5,670 nt of DNA from Gammaproteobacteria bacterium. Lineage in GTDB: Bacteria > Pseudomonadota > Gammaproteobacteria > Steroidobacterales > SZUA-146. The position numbers and the translations under genes were made by a program. Shown here in pieces: positions 1 to 5,114 of the stretch. Position 1 is the first letter of the stretch. Each line of letters opens with the position of its first letter. Under the pieces are notes generated by a model, which did no database searches, was not told the DNA's origin, and worked only from the letters and a program-made list of their open reading frames with translations. The DNA is taken from the NCBI GenBank assembly GCA_013002925.1, contig JABDLQ010000364.1, positions 1-5,670 of the forward strand. The letters are read 5' to 3'.

Positions 1-140
1 ATCGCAGAGTTAGTTTCTTGTTTAACAGGCCAGTGTTTGTCGCCTTTCGGCACTTTGTTCTCAATCTGACCCTTACGTACGCCTTTTAACATATACCCAT
101 TTGGTTCGTTTGCATAGTCGTTATAGCAACAACTTTGCAT
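1..140 (-). CDS. Unrecognised protein, N-terminal part, cut by the left window edge
   Basis: A minus-strand frame opens at ATG 138-140 and stays open through 46 codons to the window edge. It begins MQSCCYNDYANEPNGYMLKG and continues with a Lys-rich hydrophilic stretch that includes KVPKGDKHWPVKQ. An in-frame stop (TAA) lies about 29 codons upstream, and no ATG, GTG or TTG lies between it and base 140, so this ATG is the earliest usual start. A second in-frame ATG at 90-92 is also possible. No good Shine-Dalgarno site precedes either one. Codon use looks plausible for a gene, but the stretch is too short to be decisive. I do not recognise the family, and no signal peptide, membrane segment or catalytic motif is visible. 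The start codon lies inside a hairpin (119-144). It could be a real gene truncated by the window or a chance open frame. Confidence 0.35.
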   Translation of the reverse strand, partial: MQSCCYNDYANEPNGYMLKGVRKGQIENKVPKGDKHWPVKQETNSA

Positions 141-144
141 AACG
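119..144. other. Imperfect 26-base hairpin over the start of the left-edge reading frame
   Basis: CGTTAT (119-124) pairs with ATAACG (139-144), and GCAA (126-129) pairs with TTGC (135-138). One bulged A (125) and a 5-base loop complete the structure. The ten base pairs include the ATG at 138-140 of the minus-strand frame, so the hairpin could mask that start in mRNA. I see neither a T-run of a terminator nor consensus integron core sites flanking it. Confidence 0.4.
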
Positions 145-304
145 AGCTTGATGATCAGAAAAACCCAACGACTTACGACCTGATGTCCGGTTTCGCCATC
201 TGTTTATCGGATCGCTCTGTCGCTTGCTGACGCGACTCACACACTACCGGGGCCGGACAGCAACAAAAGACCAAACCATTGATATATAAATATTATTTCA
301 GAAT

Positions 305-327
305 ACTGTTGTTTAAGAACAGTTTTT
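305..327 (+). terminator. Weak terminator-like hairpin with T-run
   Basis: ACTGTT (305-310) and AACAGT (318-323) form a 6-bp stem around a 7-base loop, followed at once by T residues through 327. The shape is that of a plus-strand intrinsic terminator, but the stem is short and AT-rich. There is no evident plus-strand gene upstream within the window, so this is only a candidate. Confidence 0.22.
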
Positions 328-339
328 CAAAGTCTGCGA

Positions 340-415
340 GGCTGATTTAATCCGCTTCGATTCTTGCCCGTCACATCGCACTTTGAACCCGGTAACATGA
401 TTTAACAAATCAGCC
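340..415. repeat. 9-bp perfect inverted repeat with 58-base spacer
   Basis: GGCTGATTT (340-348) is the exact reverse complement of AAATCAGCC (407-415). With one bulged C at 416, the pairing extends two more bases outward (338-339 with 417-418). The right arm also lies in a tight local palindrome, TGATTT-AAC-AAATCA (398-412), so the two structures exclude each other. No gene is recognisable between the arms. It may be a small structured RNA, a degenerate mobile remnant or chance. Confidence 0.35.
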
Positions 416-543
416 CTCTGTGTCAGTCATGAACGGGTATGCCTAAACAGCCGCCGGTCAGATTGAGTCAGGTCGGTTCCGGCCTGTCGGGTGAGAGTTT
501 CGTTGTTCTTTTGTTTCAGGAACAGTGAATAGCTCAGGTTTGC

Positions 544-564
544 GCCAGCTGCGATACTGCTGGC
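544..564 (-). terminator. Hairpin 20 bases past the thioredoxin-fold gene stop
   Basis: GCCAGC (544-549) and GCTGGC (559-564) make a GC-rich 6-bp stem with a 9-base loop. Its place just beyond the stop codon suits 3'-end formation or mRNA protection for the minus-strand gene. On that strand, however, the bases after the stem are not a T-run, so it is not a classical intrinsic terminator. Confidence 0.28.
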
Positions 565-583
565 ATCTTTAACCCGAACATAC

Positions 584-1159
584 TCAGAAATAGTCCGGCG
601 CGTTGCCTGCTTTCCATTTTATATTACACCCCAACGCCGGTACCTGTTCCGATACCGGTTGTTGGCCAGCCAAAATGGCATCAGTCGCTGCACGCAAATC
701 TGCGCCGGTGACGGGTACCCCGTTGCCCGGGCGCGCGCCATCAAACTGACCGCGATAGGCCAACTGGCGTTCACGATTAAAAAGATAAAAATCCGGTGTA
801 CAGGCGGCAAGATAATTCTTCGCCACCTCCTGGGTTTCGTCGTACAGGTAGGGAAACGTATAGCCCGCTGTGCGCGCTTCGTCACGCATCAGGGGCGGAG
901 CATCAGCGGGGTAGTTGTCAATGTCATTCGCATTGATCGCTACCATGGCTACGTCCTGTTGTGCGTAATCCTTTGCGTATGCCGCAATCCCGGCGCGGAT
1001 GTGTTTTACAAACGGACAGTGATTGCAGATAAACGCGACCACCAGTGCAGATGCCTCGTCAAAATCTGCCAGCGTGTAGTGCCGGCCATCAGGATCGGGT
1101 AAATCAAACTCCGGTGCCGCCGTGCCAAGCGGGAGCATTTGTGATTGGGTTGCTGCCAT
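584..1159 (-). CDS. Peroxiredoxin-like thioredoxin-fold family protein (CNHC motif)
   Basis: Predicted 191-residue cytoplasmic redoxin of the AhpC/TSA-like 'thioredoxin family protein' group. No signal peptide is visible. Visible marks are the N-terminal GTAAPEFDLPDPDG segment (12-24), the CNHCPFVKH motif (Cys45 and Cys48), the region around NANDIDNYP (76-84), the ACTPDFYLF segment with the cis-proline-type TP (121-122), YRGQFDG (135-141), and a conserved-looking C-terminal GCNIKWK (177-183) carrying another Cys. Family knowledge suggests a thiol-disulfide or peroxide-related role; substrate and partner are unknown. The start is set at ATG 1157-1159 because AGGAA lies ten bases upstream and the family's N-terminus begins about here. 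The frame is open to an ATG at 1252, but the extra 31 residues are basic and lack family resemblance. The gene diverges from the dehydrogenase across a 402-base gap. Confidence 0.93.
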   Translation of the reverse strand: MAATQSQMLPLGTAAPEFDLPDPDGRHYTLADFDEASALVVAFICNHCPFVKHIRAGIAAYAKDYAQQDVAMVAINANDIDNYPADAPPLMRDEARTAGYTFPYLYDETQEVAKNYLAACTPDFYLFNRERQLAYRGQFDGARPGNGVPVTGADLRAATDAILAGQQPVSEQVPALGCNIKWKAGNAPDYF

Positions 1160-1168
1160 ATGAGATTT

Positions 1169-1173
1169 TTCCT
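1169..1173 (-). promoter_or_regulatory. Ribosome binding site deciding the thioredoxin-fold start
   Basis: AGGAA on the minus strand sits about ten bases before ATG 1157-1159. It supports that start over the longer in-frame alternative at 1252. Confidence 0.6.
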
Positions 1174-1204
1174 GAACGTGTTCATGCGTTCGACCAGTGA
1201 ATAA

Positions 1205-1210
1205 ACTATA
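1205..1210 (-). promoter_or_regulatory. Possible -10 element for the thioredoxin-fold gene
   Basis: TATAGT on the minus strand matches the sigma-70 -10 consensus at four of six bases and would give a leader of roughly 40 bases. No convincing -35 hexamer stands 16-18 bases upstream, so the call is weak. Confidence 0.22.
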
Positions 1211-1387
1211 ACCTCGTCCTGCTCTCCGAGCTTTTGCATTTTTGTTCTGCATTTAAACAGTTTGCGCATGATGAGTTCCCCCCAGTTACGACAAGCAAAC
1301 AGCGGTTCGCCTTGATTGTTCTTGACTCGCAGAGCGCCCCTGTTTCTTGTACTACGATTATCTCTCGATTTAGACCCGATTTATTTT

Positions 1388-1408
1388 GAGTTCCGTACCA
1401 TCGAACTC
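1388..1408. promoter_or_regulatory. Inverted GAGTTC/GAACTC pair, possible operator
   Basis: GAGTTC (1388-1393) and GAACTC (1403-1408) form a perfect inverted pair with a 9-base centre. Further single copies stand at 1273-1278 (GAGTTC) and 1466-1471 (GAACTC). Dyad symmetry between divergent genes is typical of regulator sites, but no regulator gene lies in the window and the spacing of the outer copies is irregular. Confidence 0.25.
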
Positions 1409-1546
1409 GCCCGATAGTGTACGCCAATTTTCCAGGCAGAGCGCGGCGTTCAGGACAGTCGGAACGAACTCTGTGAGTGCAACCCGACGCAACTTCTCAT
1501 ACCGCTTAAATAATATCCTCGCGACCGGCCGGTTCCGCCACCCGCT

Positions 1547-1555
1547 TGATACAAT
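1547..1555 (+). promoter_or_regulatory. Extended -10 promoter candidate for the dehydrogenase
   Basis: TGATACAAT reads as an extended -10 element (TG, one base, TACAAT; five of six matches to TATAAT). No good -35 hexamer is present, which extended -10 promoters can tolerate. Counting seven bases on, transcription would begin at or next to the ATG at 1562, giving a leaderless message. No Shine-Dalgarno site precedes the ATG, which agrees with that reading. Confidence 0.4.
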
Positions 1556-1561
1556 GATGCT

Positions 1562-2581
1562 ATGAAGGCGATGATCATAAATGCGGTGGTATCCGTCGAC
1601 ACCTGCAACCAGCCGCTGCAATGTGTAGATGTACCCATTCCTGAGCCCGGCGAGAGAGAAATTCGCATTGAAGTGTCTCACTGCGGTGTGTGTCATACGG
1701 AGCTTGACGAAATCGAGGGGCGCAGTACTCCGCCACTGCTGCCTGTCATACCGGGTCACGAGGTTGTTGGCAGAGTGGACAGCGCTGGACGCCTGGCAAC
1801 CCGGTTTCGTCCCGGTGATCGGGTCGGTGTCGGCTGGATCCACTCCTCGGACGGCAGTGAGCAGGAGAATCTGAGCCCTGACTTTCGAGCGACCGGGCGC
1901 GATATCAATGGCGGCTATGCCGAATACATGACCATTGGCGAAGACTATGCCTATCTGATTCCAGAACAGTTCAGTGACGCTGAAGCCGCACCCCTCCTGT
2001 GTGCCGGTGCTATTGGCTATCGGGCCCTGAGACTGTGTGACTTTAGCGATGGCCAGCGCCTTGGTCTGACGGGTTTTGGAGGTTCAGCACATATCGTGCT
2101 GCAGCTTGCGCGCCACCTGTACCCACATTCCCGGGTCTATGTATTTGCGCGCGATGAGAGCAGTCGCAGATTCGCCACGGAACTGGGAGCGGACTGGGTC
2201 GGCGATACGCAAGCACGCGCACCGGCGGCTCTGGATGCCATCATTGACACGACGCCGGCATGGACACCGGTCGTTGCTGCGCTGGAGAATCTTGCGCCCG
2301 GTGGGCGTCTCGTGATCAATGCCATTCGCAAGGAAGACGCCGACAAGTCAGCGCTGAATACTCTGTCCTATCACGAACATCTGTGGATGGAGCGCGAAAT
2401 CAAGTCGGTGGCCAATATCACGCGACGCGATATTTCGGAGTTTTTACCGCTGGCCGCTGAAATTCCGATTCAACCCAGGGTCCACGTGTACTCGCTAAGT
2501 GATGCCAATCAGGCGCTGGTGTCACTGAAGCGCGCCCCGGTGCGCGGCGCCAAAGTACTGCGGATACAGTCGTCGCCGTAG
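1562..2581 (+). CDS. Zinc-type alcohol dehydrogenase family protein lacking the structural-zinc cysteines
   Basis: A 339-residue medium-chain dehydrogenase, predicted to be a cytoplasmic NAD(P)-dependent alcohol or aldehyde oxidoreductase. It most resembles the zinc-binding ADH subgroup described by TIGR02822. Catalytic-zinc ligands are visible: Cys44 in CGVCHTEL, His66-Glu67 in PGHEVVGRV, and Cys147 in APLLCAGAIGYRAL. The Rossmann region contains GLTGFGGSAH (168-177), followed by VYVFARDESSRRFATELGAD (192-211). The C-terminal half keeps SVANITRRDISEFLPLAAE (282-300). The lobe that usually binds a second, structural zinc through four cysteines is replaced by WIHSSDGSEQENLSPDF (92-108): no Cys remains, and the loop is about six residues short. 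Length is otherwise normal and the frame intact, so the gene is not broken. No Shine-Dalgarno site precedes the ATG. The true substrate is unknown. Confidence 0.93.
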   Translation: MKAMIINAVVSVDTCNQPLQCVDVPIPEPGEREIRIEVSHCGVCHTELDEIEGRSTPPLLPVIPGHEVVGRVDSAGRLATRFRPGDRVGVGWIHSSDGSEQENLSPDFRATGRDINGGYAEYMTIGEDYAYLIPEQFSDAEAAPLLCAGAIGYRALRLCDFSDGQRLGLTGFGGSAHIVLQLARHLYPHSRVYVFARDESSRRFATELGADWVGDTQARAPAALDAIIDTTPAWTPVVAALENLAPGGRLVINAIRKEDADKSALNTLSYHEHLWMEREIKSVANITRRDISEFLPLAAEIPIQPRVHVYSLSDANQALVSLKRAPVRGAKVLRIQSSP

Positions 2582-2586
2582 CTACG
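2577..2586. repeat. 10-base palindrome over the dehydrogenase stop codon
   Basis: CGTAGCTACG is a perfect palindrome spanning the TAG stop and half of the 10-base gap to the converging gene. It has no loop and no T-run, so it is not an evident terminator. It may be chance. Confidence 0.3.
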
Positions 2587-2591
2587 CACTG

Positions 2592-3053
2592 TCAATCAGA
2601 GTCGAGCATTTTCCGGACAATCTCCGGATCCTGCCCGATGAGTTCCTTGTCGATAGTTTTCAACAGCTTCTCTTTGCAGGTTTTTGACAAGACCTCGCGC
2701 AACATACCCAGAAAGCGTGGCGCGGCCACTAACGCAAAACCACGGCAACTGCCGTTATGCACAACCTTGCTCAACTTGTCGCCAATCTGGCGTGCAAACA
2801 TCTCGGCGGCATGGGTTTTCGGATCGGATTTTTCTTTGGCCATGGAATGCCGGCCTTTGCCAACGCTATCGAAACTGCGGCCACCGCGGTCTGATACCAG
2901 ATCGCCGGGTTTTTTCCGGCCTGCAGGATTCTCAAAAACGGATTGGCGCTGCATCGGTCCGGTCCGCGTATCCCGCGTATAGAACACGGCCTGGGCTTCG
3001 TCAGCAACCACAACCCAGTACGACTTTTTCACGCTCTGTTTGTCATTAGCCAC
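2592..3053 (-). CDS. Host attachment protein family (PF10116, baeRF-like)
   Basis: A 153-residue soluble protein of the family first labelled 'protein required for attachment to host cells' (Host_attach). It has been related by sequence to bacterial/archaeal eRF1-like (baeRF) domains, suggesting a ribosome- or RNA-linked role. Visible marks are the N-terminal strand WVVVADEAQAVFY (13-25), the signature DRGGRSFDSVGKGRHS (55-70), a helix around KTHAAEMFARQIGDKL (79-94), LVAAPRFLGMLREVL (108-122) and KTIDKEL (132-138). No signal peptide or membrane segment is visible, so direct surface adhesion seems unlikely. The start codon is GTG (3051-3053), backed by AGGAG eight bases upstream. Its stop lies 10 bases from the converging dehydrogenase stop. 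The 93 bases before it separate it from the exchanger gene and can hold its own promoter. Confidence 0.9.
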   Translation of the reverse strand: MANDKQSVKKSYWVVVADEAQAVFYTRDTRTGPMQRQSVFENPAGRKKPGDLVSDRGGRSFDSVGKGRHSMAKEKSDPKTHAAEMFARQIGDKLSKVVHNGSCRGFALVAAPRFLGMLREVLSKTCKEKLLKTIDKELIGQDPEIVRKMLDSD

Positions 3054-3061
3054 AGCAATAT

Positions 3062-3066
3062 CTCCT
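3062..3066 (-). promoter_or_regulatory. Strong ribosome binding site before a GTG start
   Basis: AGGAG on the minus strand, eight bases before GTG 3051-3053, fixes this non-ATG start for the host attachment family gene. Confidence 0.75.
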
Positions 3067-3146
3067 GGACTCGAAACAGTTATTTAAGCGCTGAATGATC
3101 TTTAGTACAACATGTAATTTTACGTATTGTGTGGTTGCATCAATAT

Positions 3147-4097
3147 TCAGGAACCGGGACCGGTTAGCCGTACGATGGCATAGCCGGCATACAGGCCGAG
3201 CAGAATGACCGCTTCGGTCTTGCGCACGCCACGCCGTGACACGTACAAAAAACCAATCACCAACAAGGTGACCAGTAACAGCACCGGCAGGTCAATCAAC
3301 AGCACCACCCGTGGTACCGTGAGTGGCGATATGACAGCAGCGAGCCCGGGCACCAGCAGCGTATCGAGGATATTGCTGCCAATGAGATTGCCCACGGACA
3401 GGGCACCACGGTTTTTTAGCAGCGCAGCGAATGAGACCGACATTTCGGGCAGGCTGCTACCCATGCCAATAATGATCGCAGATACCGCTACATTGCTGAG
3501 ACCCACGACTTTGCCGAAACTGATGGCTGATGCGACGGTCAGCTCGGCAGCCAACAGCAACAGCACCAGACCGCCGGCCAGCCAGAGCCACGCCCTCCAG
3601 GACTCCACCGTCGAGGGGCGTACCGTGGCGTCAGGACTGAGATGGCGGCGACTGATCACGATATAAAGGTAACTTGCATAGAAAGCCGTGATCAGAAGGC
3701 CGTCCAAACGCGACAGTTGACCATCCCAGGACAATAGGCCAACAACAACAATACTGCCAATCAGAAAAAACAGATTACGGGGTAAATAGCGTCGCCGCAT
3801 CGCCTGGAAACCAATGAACCCGGCGGCACCAAAAACAAGTCCGAACTGGCCGATCGCGCTGCCAATCGCGCTGCCAATGACAATGCCGGAATAATCGAAA
3901 CCGTTGAGGCTGCGGATCGATGCGTCTACCGCAACAAACAGTTCCGGCAGATCGGTACCGAGGGCCAGGACCAGCATGCCAAACGCAGCATCCGACAGAT
4001 GATAGCGATCGGTCAGCGCCGTTGCGCCGCGGATCAATATTTCGGAGCCCAGCCAGAGCCCGGCCATGCCTGCAATCAGCAAAAGGAATTCGATCAC
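3147..4097 (-). CDS. Sodium/calcium exchanger family (CaCA, YrbG-like) membrane protein
   Basis: A 316-residue inner-membrane protein with about ten hydrophobic segments, the usual size and layout of prokaryotic Ca2+/Na+ (or Ca2+/H+) antiporters. The two inverted alpha repeats are visible. Repeat 1 has ALGTDLPELFVA (45-56) and GIVIGSAIGSAIGQFGLVFG (71-90). Repeat 2 has GMGSSLPEMSVSF (211-223) and VGNLIGSNILDTLLVPG (235-251). Glu52 and Glu218 are the conserved acidic ion ligands. Repeat 2 is canonical (S241, D245). Repeat 1 departs from it: Asp49 stands where Ser is usual, Gln84 where Asn is usual, and the segment is four residues longer because of a GSAI duplication. Between the halves is a hydrophilic loop (about 150-168). 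The start is GTG 4095-4097 with no good ribosome binding site. The first membrane segment begins at once, so a later start is unlikely. The ion actually moved is unknown. Confidence 0.9.
   Translation of the reverse strand: MIEFLLLIAGMAGLWLGSEILIRGATALTDRYHLSDAAFGMLVLALGTDLPELFVAVDASIRSLNGFDYSGIVIGSAIGSAIGQFGLVFGAAGFIGFQAMRRRYLPRNLFFLIGSIVVVGLLSWDGQLSRLDGLLITAFYASYLYIVISRRHLSPDATVRPSTVESWRAWLWLAGGLVLLLLAAELTVASAISFGKVVGLSNVAVSAIIIGMGSSLPEMSVSFAALLKNRGALSVGNLIGSNILDTLLVPGLAAVISPLTVPRVVLLIDLPVLLLVTLLVIGFLYVSRRGVRKTEAVILLGLYAGYAIVRLTGPGS
3853..3878. repeat. Perfect 12-base tandem repeat inside the exchanger gene
   Basis: The unit ATCGCGCTGCCA occurs twice without mismatch (3853-3864, 3865-3876), and two more bases continue the period. 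On the minus strand it encodes residues 74-82, repeating Gly-Ser-Ala-Ile in frame within alpha repeat 1. Confidence 0.9.
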
Positions 4098-4262
4098 AGT
4101 GTTGTTGCTACCCGGCTAATTTCCGGAACGCCACGTATCACGGGATGAAAGTCGGGAGTCGACACAACACGTGAAACTGCCGGTTGATCATGGCGCCGTA
4201 TAACCAAAACAGTACGACACTCTGAACGCCTGCTGTAACCACAGTTTCTTGAGACATACTGA

Positions 4263-4982
4263 TTAATCGCGCTTATCACCCAATACATGCTCCGAAAAAT
4301 AGCGATGCTCGAAATCCTGTCTGGGCACGATGGCATCGCCACGCCCCTGGGGTGTCATATCCAGAAGGTTCCACAGCGGCCAAACCATGTCCACATGCCG
4401 GGGATGGCCATTTGGTAGCGGTCGTGACAGCAGTTCGGATGCCCAAAAATGAAAAATCCCATCCGGCGTTTTTTTAAACACGTTCATCACAGAGGCCAGT
4501 GCCGGATCGGTCGTCTCGAACCCGGCATAATCGAGCAAATAGTCATTACTCCTGCCCGATACCAGGTTTATCTGTGTCCAGCCACGCTGCCCGGCCCACT
4601 GCTCCAGTTGTTCAGCGCCCGCAGCCGCCACGACTGCCAATGCTGTTGTCTCCTCCACGGCGCGGCTGCTGATATTCAGACCATCGACAATAGCCGTACA
4701 CGACGGACATGGCGCATCCCATTTCTCACCAAACATCATGCTGTACAGCAGCAATGAATCGTGTGGTCCAAACAGCTTCTCAAAGAGTACCTGTTCTGTC
4801 GTGCCACCCGTGGTCACCCGCTCAAAAGTATATTCTTCCCTGAGGCGACCACCAGACGGCAGTTGGCGACGCAACGCAGCAACCGTTTCAATTTTATCGC
4901 GCAAACGAATTTCTTCTTCCAATAGTGCATTTCGCGCCTGCCGGTATTCGGCGGACTCATTGGGAAATTTAAATGCTGTCAT
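4263..4982 (-). CDS. DUF899 family thioredoxin-fold protein (CPSC motif)
   Basis: A protein of 239 residues (241 from the alternative TTG) belonging to DUF899 (PF05988), a thioredoxin-like family of unknown biochemical role. Numbering here follows the 241-residue form. Hallmarks are the N-terminal helical segment RQARNALLEEEIRLRDKIET (16-35) followed by VAALRRQLPSGG (36-47), then YTFERV (53-58), LFEKLFG (68-74), LLLYSMMFG (79-87), CPSC (Cys94, Cys97), GWTQINLVSG (136-145), and the C-terminal MVWPLWNLLDMTPQGRG (201-217) typical of the family. No signal peptide or membrane segment is visible, so it should be cytoplasmic. The CxxC suggests thiol redox work, which is inference. A perfect GGAGGT lies ten bases before ATG 4980-4982, and only four bases before an in-frame TTG at 4986-4988. 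I choose the ATG. The gene lies 132 bases downstream of the histidine kinase and 165 bases upstream of the exchanger. Confidence 0.9.
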   Translation of the reverse strand: MTAFKFPNESAEYRQARNALLEEEIRLRDKIETVAALRRQLPSGGRLREEYTFERVTTGGTTEQVLFEKLFGPHDSLLLYSMMFGEKWDAPCPSCTAIVDGLNISSRAVEETTALAVVAAAGAEQLEQWAGQRGWTQINLVSGRSNDYLLDYAGFETTDPALASVMNVFKKTPDGIFHFWASELLSRPLPNGHPRHVDMVWPLWNLLDMTPQGRGDAIVPRQDFEHRYFSEHVLGDKRD

Positions 4983-4992
4983 TGTCAATTAC

Positions 4993-4998
4993 ACCTCC
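4993..4998 (-). promoter_or_regulatory. Perfect GGAGGT ribosome binding site for the DUF899 gene
   Basis: GGAGGT on the minus strand serves the DUF899 start. Its distance is ten bases to ATG 4980-4982 and four to TTG 4986-4988. The ATG is preferred, but the TTG cannot be excluded. Confidence 0.8.
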
Positions 4999-5016
4999 GA
5001 GTCGCAGCCAGGCATT

Positions 5017-5022
5017 AGTGTA
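5017..5022 (-). promoter_or_regulatory. Possible -10 element for the DUF899 gene
   Basis: TACACT on the minus strand is a good sigma-70 -10 hexamer, and transcription from it would give a short leader ending in the GGAGGT site. The expected -35 position has no strong match. The 126-base gap after the kinase makes an independent promoter plausible. Confidence 0.3.
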
Positions 5023-5077
5023 GCGCCGTCGGGATGCAGAAGGCGAGCGCAAAAAGGCCATGCGGCAAGGTGAGAAG

Positions 5078-5098
5078 CTGATCCGAAGCGCGGCTCAG
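5078..5098 (-). terminator. Hairpin past the histidine kinase stop, no T-run
   Basis: CTGA/TCAG and CCG/CGG pair around a 5-base loop with one mismatch, 17 bases beyond the kinase stop codon. No T-run follows on the minus strand, so termination here is doubtful. Confidence 0.2.
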
Positions 5099-5114
5099 TG
5101 AAGTATATTTCCCA

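Larger units (their letters stand above)
141..583. other. Gene-free region with AT-rich patch and hairpins
   Basis: This 443-base stretch lies between the left-edge frame and the stop codon of the thioredoxin-fold gene. All open frames found in it are short, lack a usual start codon or lack a ribosome binding site. Bases 277-300 are strikingly AT-rich and could house a promoter for the leftward gene, but no good -35/-10 pair is visible on either strand. The remainder holds the inverted repeats listed separately. No tRNA-like or rRNA-like segment was seen. Confidence 0.6.
1160..1561. other. Divergent intergenic region between the redoxin and dehydrogenase genes
   Basis: This 402-base gap must contain the start signals for both flanking genes. 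Minus-strand frames across it (for example from ATG 1269 or 1427) run into the redoxin gene out of frame and show no family features. Bases 1273-1471 carry four copies of GAGTTC or its complement GAACTC. Two of them form an inverted pair at 1388-1408. A candidate extended -10 stands immediately before the dehydrogenase. No RNA gene was recognised. Confidence 0.6.

Noticed and set aside
20..144. Integron attC site
   Set aside because: Single RYYYAAC-like words occur (20-26, 400-406), but no GTTRRRY partner stands at a proper distance and no cassette structure is seen.
121..240. 39-codon minus-strand frame from GTG 240, with a passing resemblance to a transposase tail
   Set aside because: The resemblance is a few residues only. 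There are no terminal repeats, target duplication or catalytic residues, and it overlaps the left-edge frame.
184..259. 7-bp inverted repeat TGTCCGG/CCGGACA
   Set aside because: The arms are short and about 60 bases apart with no supporting pairing, so chance is likely.
439..528. 29-codon plus-strand frame beginning MPKQPPVRLS
   Set aside because: There is no ribosome binding site or recognisable feature, and a frame of this length is expected by chance.
434..600. Roughly 55-codon stop-free minus-strand stretch overlapping the redoxin 3' end
   Set aside because: It has no ATG, GTG or TTG start, and the length is compatible with chance.
1160..1252. N-terminal extension of the redoxin from ATG 1252
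   Set aside because: The 31 extra residues are basic and show no family resemblance or signal peptide, whereas ATG 1157-1159 has an AGGAA site at a suitable distance.
3152..3165. Palindrome AACCGGGACCGGTT at the exchanger's 3' end as a terminator
   Set aside because: The stem is five pairs with a 4-base loop, it lies within the last codons, and no T-run follows on the minus strand.
4094..4342. 82-residue minus-strand frame whose TGA overlaps the exchanger's GTG start
   Set aside because: It begins about 80 bases inside the DUF899 gene in another frame, has no ribosome binding site and no family features. The GTGA overlap suggests coupling but is probably chance.
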